Assembly (NCBI RefSeq): GCF_008831285.2
Contig: NC_045141.1
Coordinates: 18,472,848-18,536,847, forward strand
Length of the DNA: 64,000 nt
Reading direction: 5' to 3'
Source of the DNA: Nymphaea colorata
Taxonomy: Eukaryota > Streptophyta > Magnoliopsida > Nymphaeales > Nymphaeaceae
Of the stretch, positions 1 through 12,900 are shown in pieces (position 1 is the first letter of the stretch; each line of letters starts with the position of its first letter). A program made the translations under genes and the position numbers. Below the pieces are notes generated by a model, which was not told the DNA's origin, searched no databases, and saw only the letters and a list, made by a program, of their open reading frames with translations.

Positions 1-1287
1 TACTTACTTCCATTGGAAGGAGACTTGGTAAAAGGAGAACCGATGCACCCATATATATGTACTTCAAGTCCCGTCCTGTAAATAATGTTTCAGCTTGTTC
101 AATGAATAGCAATGATTACAGAACTTAGCACTTCGCTTGCCTTGCATGTTCGTATAAAACAACTTATTCAGAGTAATCTGGGGCCATGTCTTCATTCGAC
201 ATACATTTTAGTGCATAGATTTGTCTATTCAGCAATTGCAGATCTTTAACGTTCAGGGAATTGCTTGTTCCTAATGTGTGGCCTGGAGCCGTTTGCACAC
301 TCTAAACACTTCTTGCTGGTCAAGGGTCTTAGCTTCGGATCCACATCCGTAGAGATAGAGCTACTGTCACACTTAACATGTGCACACGCCTACCGGAACC
401 AATCTTATGAAATCCAGTGCATGTAACTCGAACACAACCCTAAAGTGAAGTTGTGTCCTAGGATTCCTGACTTGGAAGCAAGATCTGCCCTACTTCTCAT
501 TGCATATGGTCCAGATTTGATGAGCTGACTGCAGTAGGAATGAATGATTTCAAATAATTGGAAACTGTAATTGATGGAGTAGAAAATTGTCCCTTTACTA
601 ACTCCGATTCAACTCAATTTAATTTCGGAATTGCATTGGAATATGTAACAGTGATGTCCTTCTTCTGCTTTCACATTAGGAGTGCATATTTTAGCGTTGG
701 GAGCTACCATGCAAGAAAATTGGATGGTAGAAAAGAAAACGGGAGAGAGATGTGAGAGGCGACGGCGACGGTTTGTCTCCCTTGACCTCAATCGGGTTCT
801 CTCCCAGCAAATGGGCCACCGGCCATGTTCTACCAGGCCGTTACCGATAACATGTGTATCAGAAATCTGCGTTTTAAGTCTCTCTCTAAGTGGGAGGAAA
901 CCTCATCACTTAGGTGACCTTTCTCCCTTGTGTTCTGAGTCTTGAAAAGAAAAATCCAATGTTGAGATCGACTAGGCTCAAAGCTTTTAAGGTTCATTGT
1001 GGTTTGTATACATTTTTTTTAAAAAAAAAAATCAATGGTTTACAGTATTGTGACATCCTGAGCTGATCTAATGTGTTGCTAAGTTCTGGACATTTTTGAA
1101 TTTTTTTTCTTGCACATACTGAGCTTTCTATTGTGCAGCCGAAAGTAAAAATACGAAAAATTGTACACCAAATTTACACCCAAGCCTCCTCTCCAGCCCA
1201 CACATCTTTCTCACTCTCTCTCCACCGCCGAGGCGCCGCCTGCTACAGCAACACATGGAGCTAGCGCGCTGACAGGCGTCGTCCAGC
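1..1287. other. Intergenic stretch upstream of seipin
   Basis: No gene is recognised here. The open frames at about 560-945 are short, overlap on both strands and lack splice-bounded structure. The last 150 bases before the seipin start become GC- and CT-rich, as expected for the core promoter and 5' UTR of the next gene. Homopolymer T and A runs lie near 1010-1030. Confidence 0.5.
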
Positions 1288-1389
1288 ATGAAGCTCCAAC
1301 ACATTTCCCTTGTGTGGGGCTCTGAGTTTTCTGTTCTTCCTCTTTTTGAGGACAAGGGGGAGGGGGAGGGGGAGGGGAAGGAGGAGACC

Positions 1390-3033
1390 ATGGAGTCCGG
1401 AGAAGAACTATCTGCAGAAACACACGTTCCACACGGAGTGATCTCAGAAGAACAGTCCTATGTTTACACTTCACCACCTCCCCCTCCAGCAGAGAACGAT
1501 CTTCTCATACTCAAACCAGCAGGCTGGGCGATCAACTTCGTCTTTCTTCACCTCGTATTCATTTACCGCATTGTCTCTGCCGTCTCCTCTTTCTTCTCCC
1601 CCCTCCTCTCGGTCGTCTCCGACTCCCTCGGTCACACTGACGAGCCTAAGCAGACGGCAGAGGCGAGCAGGAGGGTGCAGAGGGGAGTCGACGCAGTCCG
1701 CCGCGCTCCAGCCACCGTCTCGGAGGACGGCGGACGGGTGGTAAGGAAGTTGGTGTTAGGCCTCGTGAAAGCGGCCTACTTGTGCTTCGTGCTGACAGCG
1801 GCCATGGTGGTGGCGGTGATTGTGGGCGTTGGTCTGGTGAGGTCGTGGGCAGAAGAGCCGGTGGTGGCGGAGGAAGCTGTATCATTCGACTACACGGAGG
1901 AGCAGCCTAGTGCGTCAGTTTTCATGGGGAGAGCGAGGATGGCCGTTCCCTTTGCTCACACCATGTGCGTCTCATTGGAGATGGTTTTGCCTGAGTCTGA
2001 TTATAACAGAGATGTTGGCATGTTTCAGGTACTTGCAGCTCATTTTTCAATCCCTATGGTCTTTAACGAAATTTCTGTCGATGTGGAGTCCGACTGGAGT
2101 AATTCGTTCTTCAACCCCTGGATAAGAGTGTTGGATCGTTGTTGAATTTTCAGTTTTCCTTCTCTCGAGTTACCAGCTATGGGAACATATTCAACGAAAT
2201 AACTGATTGAATAGTTATAATCGATAAAGTGATCTGAAGTCGAAGATGAATATTTAACAATCTTCTTTCAAGTGGTACTTCCCGTTTTGGTGTATGTTCT
2301 AACATTTATTCATTTTTTTGGCTTTCACTAGATAATGGCAGAGGCTATTGCATCCAATGGAGCCATCCTGGCCAAGTCCAGCCAGCCATGCATGCTACGA
2401 TTTCGAAGCTTTCCTGTCAGGCTAATCCGTTCTTTTTTTCTCCTCATACCTCTAGTTCTCGAGATATCGGACGAGACGCAGATGATCAGAACTCTCGTCT
2501 TGAAGTACAAGGAGACGGCCATGAGAACAGAGCACATCAAGGTTCGGCTTCAGGCGCGTGCCGGAACGATGGGTCTTCCGCAGATCTACTCCGCGAGGAT
2601 CATTCTCAATTCTAGGCCACCTTGGAAGAAAAAGATCGTTCATAGCTGGAGGCTCCCCTTCTACATATGGTCGTCTCTGTACGTGTATATCATGCTTCTG
2701 GTCGTGTTGGTTTCTTGCTGCCGGAGGGTGATTTTCCCGGCGTCCCTGCGGTTGAGCGACAACGGGAGCGAAAGTGCGGCCTGGTCTGTGGAAGGGTTTG
2801 GTGATTCTGCTGTGTCGAGGTTGGGGAGAGGGAGAAAGTTGGGTGGTGAGAGCTTCAGTGACGAGGAGGGAAGCTCTGGCGGGTGGTTGGGGACGAGGCG
2901 GGCCGTCAGCAGGCTGAAGCGGAGGCGGGCGCTCGAGCATGGTGGCCCGTCAGATACTGCGTCGTGCTCTACTTCCGGCGTCACCGAGGAAGGCTCCGGT
3001 GATGCTGAGGAAATTTCCGTTACTCAAAAGTAA
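1390..3033 (+). CDS. Seipin-family protein (ER, lipid droplet biogenesis), two exons
   Basis: Coding exons are 1390-2028 and 2332-3033, joined in phase 0 across a 303-bp GT-AG intron, giving 446 residues. Seipins are ER proteins with two membrane spans and a lumenal beta-sandwich. They form rings at ER-lipid droplet contacts and control droplet size. Visible features are a hydrophobic stretch at residues 46-75, a first span at about 117-151, the family-typical lumenal motif SSQPCMLRFRS at 229-239, the GLPQIYSARI segment at 294-303, and a second span at about 322-343. A charged, serine-rich cytosolic tail follows. The ATG at 1390 was preferred over the in-frame ATG at 1288 because it sits in ACCATGG and the 34 extra residues are low-complexity EGEG repeats. 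The length lies between short SEIPIN1-like and longer SEIPIN2/3-like plant proteins, so the subgroup is left open. Confidence 0.9.
2029..2331 (+). other. Seipin intron, GT-AG
   Basis: The donor follows CAG at 2028 and the acceptor is AG at 2330-2331 after a T-rich tract. Splicing here joins the residues MFQ to IMAEAIASNG and restores the continuous seipin lumenal domain. Reading through instead reaches a stop at 2145. Confidence 0.85.
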
Positions 3034-4141
3034 CCATGTAGAATCTGGTGAAACGACGGTCCACAAATGATGCTTTTCATTTTCTCTGCCTTGAATATTG
3101 AGCGGCAAAGAATTACATCTTTTGACTGCAGTTGATAGTGAAATCGATATGAAATAGCTTCAAATTACCGTTTCTGTTGCTTTAGATTCTTTCGTGTTAC
3201 TTTCAAGACCAACGGCCATATTTGCTTCCTAGTATCATCAGTAGTACGACGGTGAACCTGTTCTACTGTTGTACATGTCCGGATCGACGAACCTGTTCCC
3301 CATGTTTCGGTGCGTAGTTGGATCTGAAACACGTGAATCTCAGATTCAATCTTTCATTGTTGGTTGTTGTAACCATCTGCAGCACGATGATAAACCTGTT
3401 CCACATGTCCCAAGGGTGAGGAGTTCCCAGACAAACCTTCTCCCCATGTCCTGGGATAGGCTGCAATCTTGCAGATGCATCATGCAACACTGCAGACGAC
3501 AATACGAAGAGACTGTTCAATGGGTTCAATGACGTCCTACTAGAAGAGTGGGAAAAAGATAGTCTTACTGATTCCTCAAGACCGGCAGATCGATGAGGTA
3601 TGCTGTAAACAGACATCTTGTTTATGGGAAAAGAAAAATCTTCTTTTTCTGATAAAGAATAAGAAAACTATGACCATGTTGTGGAGGAAGTATGCTAAAT
3701 ATTGTTTCCCAAAACTAACTCCGGGTGTATATGATCGGCTGCATCGATGTGATTTCAGTGCCTATGGCAGTTGAAGGTGATATCCTCCAGCAGTTAGATC
3801 AGGTGGGATCTGATGATGGTGTACGCAAGAGCAGAAAAATGAGCCAGGACTTCTATTATCCATTGCATACCATTTTAAAATAACATTTTTGAGTCAAATA
3901 TAGGACACAAATACAATAGTAAATTAGTAATGGAGACCCTCACAAAATGAGAGAAATAAGAATGGAAAAAATACAAGCAGAAAAATTAACCATGCTATCA
4001 CAATCTTCTATGACCTATTTCAAATAAGGAACGGAAGCCTCGAACTTGTAACCCCTTTACTTTGTAACAATGCTGTGGTTAAATAAAATCCAGACAATGG
4101 CTCTGCCTTTGTCTTGAACAATTGAACGAGGGCATTCATCA
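3034..4141. other. Spacer between convergent seipin and SAC genes
   Basis: This interval holds the 3' flanks of two convergent genes. The motif AACCTGTTC(C)NCATGT, or a close relative, recurs about four times between 3254 and 3460, so there may be a small decayed tandem array. The open frames on both strands (3263-3616) run through these repeats and are not convincing genes. Confidence 0.4.
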
Positions 4142-5322
4142 TCATGGCTTATGTAGACGAGGACGGTTGCAGAACTTTCTCCCATTAGCTTTCATAAATG
4201 CCATTATGCCCAAGCTAAGTCCAGCCCAGACAGCTGAAAGCAGCAAATGACGCCAATCATGTTGAGCTGCAAGCAGACAAATATGGAATTAGTCAGATCC
4301 TAACAACGCTCGGATACAGACTAGCAAAAGGAGCAGCAGCAGAATCATTTGACAAAATTGTAAGTTGTAACTCATAAAACGAATGCAACTGAGAGAGGTT
4401 GGAAAAAATTTGGAGAAGAATCAGCTTAACTACTGTTCTGTCGGTCTAACAGCCGTATCGTTTTGCTTACAAGCAGAATAGATGTTTGAGCGTATCTTCT
4501 TACACCTCCACAACTATTAGAAGGCATCTAGGACAGACATTTCTTGCAGCCATAGTTTTTGCCTAACACTTAATTTGAGGCTAGAATAAGCATTCTGCGT
4601 TTCTAGGCCTTAAACATGTTCAATTTGCCGTTGAAGACTTGCTCCTACGACTTTGCTTGTCAAAACTTAGCTCCTATGACACTCTCTAAGCATTAGTTAT
4701 ATTAACGAGAAACACCTAACCACCTTTCATGATTAGGAGTTAAGACAGGACATCCTTTAACTACCTCTACCACAGGATACTTACTCCCATTGCAAAAGGG
4801 GAAAAAATATTTCTACCTCACAATGATATTCAAGGGTAGTGTGCGAATCACAATAAAATCTTGTCTGCCTCTATTATGGTCTTAATTGCTTGTGTTATAT
4901 TTCTTTGTTTTTTCATTTTATCATAGCCAAATTGCAACACAATGTGACCTAGCTTCAATTTTATTGCTTTAGATTAAAAAATGTCTATGAAGTTGTACAC
5001 ACCGCACCTGAGTATGAACGTGTACGAGGGGCACAAAATGGCATTTAACATATATACACAGACACACACATCACATAAATTGAGTGCCTTTTCTTTTTGG
5101 TGCACAATATGATGTTTAACCGTTTGAAAAGGCATTTTCCTTTTTTCTTTTTTTGGCTTATGGAATTCTTCCTATACATTGAACAAGTAAAGAAAATGAA
5201 TCTTGTGTCGACTTCCAAGTCTTCAAACAGGAGATCATATCTGCGTGGTTAGTTTTGCAAAATGTGACCTCATGGCTGAAACAATTAGCTAGACTACACT
5301 GCAGTCAAGTATGTATAACACC

Positions 5323-5382
<60 letters not shown>

Positions 5383-8300
5383 CAGATACACGTTCACATG
5401 TACATACATACACACACATACATAAACCGGCTTTTTCTGACAATGACAGTGTGGACGATTTCATTTTTCCATCTTCTGATGCGTGTTGGCCAGATCAGAC
5501 CTTTATAGATTGTTTACATACTTTTTTGTCAGTGAGCTCTGTGTTCATGGTGTTTTAGTAAAAATATGATTGTTTGTGTTGAAAACATAGAGAAATGAGA
5601 TTTATTGATTTCTTAAATTTCTAAAATCCTAGCTATCTGCGTAACATGAGATACTAGTGGATTCCTACTAAAAATGTGTATGCATGCATGCGTGCACTTC
5701 AGTTTTTCCTATAACTAATTGAATGTTTCTTTGAATTTTTGACCTGGTCTCACGATAGAAATGTGTTCGACACGATCAACTTACAACTCAACTATCTATT
5801 CGTGCTTTTTGTCCAGAAATCTGAACCTAGAAAATCTGATGTATTTTCTGCTGTTGAGTTTTTATCATAAAAAGAAAACCCTGATACATGTTAGATTCTG
5901 GTGATTCTAAAGCTGATTTCTATTAAAAGTTAAAACAGCCCTGTAAATCGCACCTGCAGTGTGGGATTAGAAAAAAAGGGAACAAGGATCAAAGAAAGTG
6001 GATATCATGTGCAATTGAATGTATTAGGTGCTTGTGTCCATGGTGTTATGGTTATGCTGTTAGAGAGAAACTACTTACCTTGCCTCAGTGACATGGTTGC
6101 AAGCATCATGCCAGTCAAAGCTAATGCTGAAGCTAAGGGAAATGACTGCAAAGGACAAATATCACTTGTATAAGTGCAACATAGAAAGAAAACCTATATG
6201 CAAAAACAAGTAAATCTGAAAAAGAAACGTTTTTTGAGTTTTTACGAAAGCAAGGAGAAGATAAGGTGCAACTAGAATAACAGAAAAAGGAAAGAGAGCA
6301 CATAGACAGAATATCCCATTATAATAATTCATAATGGTGCAAATTAAATTGCCTCAGGTCTGACATATTAGAGATCACACAGATGATGTAGTCCCCGCAA
6401 TGAAATTTTCTGAGCAAACTCTTGGAGAAAGGTAATAGTAAAATCGTTCCTCAGGAGATTATTAACAAAGATACTAGGACTCCGGCTCCACTACATCAAC
6501 AGTACCAAGTATCAGTGAAACATTAGTCTGAACTTTGAAACTGCTTCAGTATAATTATACCAAGTTCCTAGACCGACTTTAGTTTAGCATCATCAATAAA
6601 TCTCAATCTAATTATCTCGGAGGTAATATCAAATAGGTACATACATCCTGCTAGAGATAAAATGTTGCTACTAATCTTCAGTTCCTACACCCAATTACTT
6701 TCTGGCTTGATCTTTCAGAGAGTCAGGGCTATATCCTAACACAAGAGTCCAACTTTTTATTCGTGAAATCCCAATTTGGTTCATCGTAAAATACAACCAC
6801 CCCTTTCCTATTAAACTTACAGGAAAGTTGGTAGTAATAGTGGTCAAATTGCAAACAATTATGTCGCATACATGTGAAAATACATAAACTATTATTCCAC
6901 TTACCCAGCGGGAGAGCACAGAACAATCTACAGTTGTTTCTTAATAACTCTAGCTTCTGTTGGGACATTCCAAAACATGTATAGGACAATGCATTCAATG
7001 ATTATTCCTGTCCGTAAATAATTTTTTATCCTATAACCATTTAGAATCACCAAGGTAGACTTTCTACTTATTGGTCATCCCTTCTGAATTTGATTTTCGT
7101 TCTTATCCCATGAAGCTGCTAGAAGCCTAGAAGAACCATAGACATGAAGCCATTTACTACTAAAGCAATCCTCATAACGAGGACACAAAATTAAAAATAT
7201 TTTCCATATTTCCAGCTAACCCTGCTGCTATCAATCATTGAACCTTTCTATTCCAACATCTCATTGGTTATGCTAACATTGACCAAGGCTACTAACAAGC
7301 TGAAAGTACCCAAACTTTTTAGAAGGTTAATTTTGCCATCCATATTTTTCTCTCAAGTGGTTATCCATCAGTTGCACAGCCCAAAAGATAAGCCAATGAC
7401 TCCATTGGATCATTGGGTTGATAGGAGCCACAGAGACCCTAAAATCTATGTTCAAGGTGTGGACTGTATACATTGAACCCATATTTTGCATCTAAGGAAT
7501 GTGGGTCAGGGTGTGCAAATGCCCAACCTAAGCCATAGAAGGCTCTATCACTGCTGGTTCATCCATTTTGCCCATTTAATGGTTTTTTTTTTCACAAATG
7601 TACAGATGACACAAAATGTCAAAAACATACATTTAAGAACAAAACCTAAAAATTGAATGTGCAGATCAGTTTTACAAGGATTTTAAGATTGAAATTCTTA
7701 GCTTATTCTGCTCGCAGATTCAATCTAGACATGGGATTTTCACAATTTATTTTCCCTGCTTTGAACATTCTCAGCCATCCATGGTCCAATTTTTGAAAAA
7801 ATGCTTAAAATTGTTGGTTCGGCAGATGGTGGAATATATAAACCCATATGCACAAAGTTGCATACATAGATATAATATACACATATAGATGTCTACAGAT
7901 GTATGGGTACTCGAATATGTTACGTTGTGTATGTAATATGGTATGGGCTTATGCATATGCATTTAGTTAGCTACTTAGCTACAGATAAATACGGACAGTT
8001 TCACACGCATCATAGAGGCCAAATCAATTGAAAACACAGATGTAACTAAAATTTCATTCTGCAGTTGACAACTTACAGTCCAAGCCTCCATGGCTTCTCC
8101 TTTTAGTGAAGAAGTCAATCCACGGCTAACAGCAACAATGTAGTGGCCGTGCAAGAGATCAATGGCATCCTAAATGACCATGCGAAACAGTAAAAAGAAA
8201 TTATCAAGTACATTCACTAGGAAATTTTTATTCAAATTCAGGAACATGGTTAAACGAATAAAAACTCAAAAGCATAGGTCTGCTGTGTAGTAGCTGTCAC

Positions 8301-9883
8301 ATACACGACAATTTATCCGTACTCATCCTCTATTCTATTTTATGTGCATCCACAAAGTGGTAAGCTTAGCATATACTGGGAAATGATTTTCTGTACAATG
8401 AATTGTAATACCATAGAAAGAAGAAAAGGTAGAGTTCAAGTTATTGCTTCTTCAAGCATTATCTCCTACTTTCCTCTGCCTTCAGTTGGCCAATGACAAA
8501 ATGTAGTCATTAATAAAAGGAAGAGTCCACATAAGATACGTGGCCAGCCTAAAGAGCAGTTTCCAACAAAAGTTACCACTCATAAACTGTATATTAAATC
8601 TAAGCTTCTAGCTTGAGGGTTTTCCATACAGCTGGAGTATTCAGCACGAAAAAATCACACAAGCTGGCATTGAACTTTTCTTGGAAACAGACAAGTATAA
8701 AAGAATGTCAACCTGCTTAGTTCCGTCACAGAAGTTGTTCAAATAATAGCGTAAAAGTGCATTGCAACCATCACCAATCACTCCATTTATTGTCCTCTTC
8801 CCATGCCTGATTAAGCACAAGAAGCACATCAGAGAATATGCCTGTACATCTGTGCGTGCATATATATACATATAAGAATGTACCATGGAAGCAAATGAAT
8901 AACACATATCAATCAAACAAGAAAGAAGTTAATGCCTATCATTTCATAGTGACAAAATTAACCTTGAAAAATGACACATCATGGGTTGATAAATCAGTTG
9001 TTGAAAGATTCCTCATGAACCTGGCATGATCAATTGATTCCATTTGTATATCAAAGCATATCCTACGTATTAGAGAGTCAGTTTGCAGTTCATCTTTATC
9101 CCTGTAGAACTAGGATTCAGTTCTGCCAAGAAATCTAAGAAACTTGATACGTTTACATTTAAAGTTGTATGAATTAGTAAACCAAACTGCTGTATTTATT
9201 GTTAACTTCATAATTAAAATGATGTGGTCAATATAAGTTTGACCACAAATAGGATACTAGCTGATTGTTAAGATCTGAGTAATTATGGGTTGTATGCTAA
9301 AGAATCAAGTTCCAAATGATTGTAGTACATCGTAAACAAACATCTTGCATAATGTTCATGATAAGCAAATAGGACATACCCAACTGTATCCCAATAAACA
9401 GCAAAACGAAAAATCTCAATTACCTAACAAAATCTCCTTTCAGTGCAGCAGTACCAGAATATTGAATGCTTATATCATCACCATGGTCTGCCCATACTGA
9501 AATGAAGGATAAGCAGCATAAGAACACTATGCAACACATTTTTCCCAACTAAGATCACAATGGCAAAGTGAGAGGATAAATCCATAAAAAAAGTTTCTCA
9601 AATGGTAAACAATACTGTCAACTCACAGATTTTGAAGCTCTCATCAAAGCCAACATGATTATCTATGGTTTCACCATTTCCCAAGATTCCCATTCTTTGA
9701 AGTTGACTTTCTAATATTCTTCTGCCAATCATACTCTGCAAAGGATTTATCAACATTTATATCTGTCAGACACAAAAAGGAGGTAGGTCCCTTGTTAAAA
9801 TGTCCTGAAGAATCTACAAATATTTTACCTGAAGCATTCAGAGAGCAAATTGGAAAGGATCACAAATTTGAGCAGTGGAAAAA

Positions 9884-9926
<43 letters not shown>

Positions 9927-12900
9927 CTTGCTACTTGCTAGTAGATGCACCACTGTTCTGTTTCATTTTTGCACTCATAACGATCATCATTGCAAAGCTG
10001 ATTTAAATTACCCTTATTTCTTATTTTATGGTCTTCATAGTTACTGACATTATGTCCAGCTTTTTCCATTAACTAGAATCTCTACTTTGAGAATTGAGAT
10101 GGTATCCATGATCCATCCTCTGTCCCAGTGGTTCAATACATTTATGCAACCGCAACTTGCAACCAGAAAAATCCAAGAACCAAGTGTCGTGTGTGGATAC
10201 TTCAATTATCATGCATGTCCTTTAACAAGAAGACAAGGCCATTAGAAATGCCACTTGACAGAACGTAGGAGTGAAATCTGCATGTTACATGGTCAATGTC
10301 TGGTCTTATTTTCAGTTGCCTTCTCTAGCTTCTTTAGTGATGAACCTAATTTACAACACATTCTTTTATTTCTCAAATCACTACATGCTTTTCTCTATGG
10401 ACAAACATCATACACTTGTAAATGAAACTTAAGTCATTATTATAATGTCAATGTTATATATACCTGTCCCTCTATGTCAGTGGGTATGGTTACGGGTCCC
10501 AATATGGGTGCTGGTATACGTATGGGTGTGGAGCAATCTTCAAAAACTTGGGCACCATGACACGGCTGTACATATCTTTTTACATGTATACTTATGTGTA
10601 TAATAATAAGATTTTACCTAAATAAACATGGCGAAGGGGAGAAGAGACTCATCGTAGAAGCATCCTAAAGCAAACACTTCGATACACATCACGTCACATC
10701 ACCAGCAAAGCCAAAACTTTAGATATCAAAACAAACCTATTCACTGACTGACTGAAGGCGGGAACGACATAGTGACTGACCCACCAGAGACTAGAGGGAG
10801 GGAATTCATTGCTTATATTCATAAAAAAAAAATTACTGAACAAGAAATACTAAATATAAGCAACAGGTACACAAATATTAAAATATACCAAAAAACACAA
10901 AATTAAGGCCACAGTGTCCAGACCCGCACTTGCACCCTTGTCAAGCCATATCGACACAGATGCATGGCCTTTTCAGGCGCACGTATGTTTCATAGCTATC
11001 ATGTTTCATACTTTCACAATATATAAAATCACAAAACAGCAGGAAACCTTCTGTTGGACTGTCTATTGGGTCCCACCAGAACAAATAAATAATGTAAAAT
11101 AATAATTAAAAAAGGGTGTCAGCAAGGTGGTGGAAGGCTTCCACCAACGATTCCCACTAGTATAAATAGGGGACTTAACCCTTGATGGTGAATCATCTAA
11201 GTAAAGTGAGATCATGAGTAGGGGGTGCTTGGTCAAGTGAGTTCACTTCATGAACTTAAAGGTGAGCCATTGTGGTCTTCTAGAAAACTAGAACTCTTGT
11301 ATGTTGTTGTTGTATTCATTATCTTGTGGAATGATACATGTTTATTATTTAAGTGTGTAAGACAGAGACATATAGTTCCTTTAAGATTCTCGAAGTCTTC
11401 AATGAAGGACTATTCTCAAGTTCTACCAAATATTACAATCTCACTCTCTTAAGGAACATGTGTCCTTGTATATTGGACCCTGAGTTCGAAGTGATGAATT
11501 TGGTTCTGATGCCAATTATCATGACTCAGCCCCAAAAATAGCCCATATGCCAATTGATGGATGTCAAGTCACCCCATAGCCAGCTTCAGTTCACATATAA
11601 AAAGGTTATGAGCTATGACACTTGACAGTATGTAACACAAGTATAAAACCCTTTAAGATTACTTAAAAAAATATAAAATTATTCTCAAGTCCTTCTCTCA
11701 TATAAGATGTCACAAATAACAGCAGACACTATTTCATGTTCAATGACGTTCAACAAGAAGTTGACGAATCATGGCGTTCATACCTCTTATTCCTTGCCCT
11801 GATATATAAAGGGTACACCTTAGTTTGATGTTTCTCAATGTAAACTTGTAGCTTTTATTTACTTCAGGTTGACAACTTTTTTACAGAGACATTTTATGGA
11901 AAGATAAATGATATATGCCAAAGTGGGAAAGCTAACTCATTTTCTAGTTATAGATGTCGTTCTGCTATTTATGGTTGGTACAATAGATGGCCTAACCAAT
12001 TTTTCCCAATAGCACGCAGGAAAACTTCCATAAACCACACAAAACGTGCAAGAAAACAAGGATCTTGTAATGGTTTTCTAATAGCAAGACAATGAAAATC
12101 CATGTCGTCCACTTTAGAAGAGTCATAAAACACAGGTGCAGAATTGCACCACAAGAAACATAACATGCTAAAGCACTACAAGACAGATAATGCTGTGATC
12201 CAAGAAAGTAAGGAAAAAAAGCACGTGAAAAGCACTCATGATACATTAAGTCATCATAATACTGAACAAATAAACAAATGAAAAATCAGATTAGTTCTTA
12301 CCTGGGTAACATTGGTACGATCTAAACAATCAATGCAATTTGTCCTTACAATTCCTTGTTGTTCCTCAAGTTTTTCTCCTTTTACATCCAGTAGAAAATA
12401 CCTATAAAATGCCGAAGTTCAAAGTTGAATAAGTTAGTAAGACACTCAGCAGGTCAAATAAAAGCATACAAGGAACACATATGATATAAGTAAAGCAACA
12501 ACATAGGCCATGTTCAAAACGTGCAGAATTAACCATGTCAGTTAACTACAATTCTTTACTTTTGATGATCAGGGAAACATTTTAATCCACTACTCAGACC
12601 AAAGTTTCTAACACCACATATAAGGGGAAGACTTGAGGTAACCCTGCGGTGAAGATTTAAAAATGTTTGAGAGGATTATATCCGTCTCACAATACTATCA
12701 ATTATCATGGATTGTAGTGTTTGGGTGTTCCATCATACTAAGCACTCATGTGCATTTTGGGTCGACATACTACAATTGGTACAAGAGCAAAGTTCAACAC
12801 TCAAACTTAGGATCCAACAAGTTAAAACATGTTCCTTCAGGGGAATGGTATGGCACCGCATGTGGCAATAGAACTTGACAATAATATATATTGAAGATGT

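Noticed and set aside
1288-1389. N-terminal extension of seipin from an upstream in-frame ATG
   Set aside because: It adds a low-complexity EGEGEGK stretch in a weaker start context; the ATG at 1390 has ACCATGG.
12774-12800. TTGGTACAAGAGCAAAG, similar to an initiator-tRNA-Met primer site
   Set aside because: No LTR pair or coding remnant was found beside it, so an LTR-element fossil is only a weak possibility.
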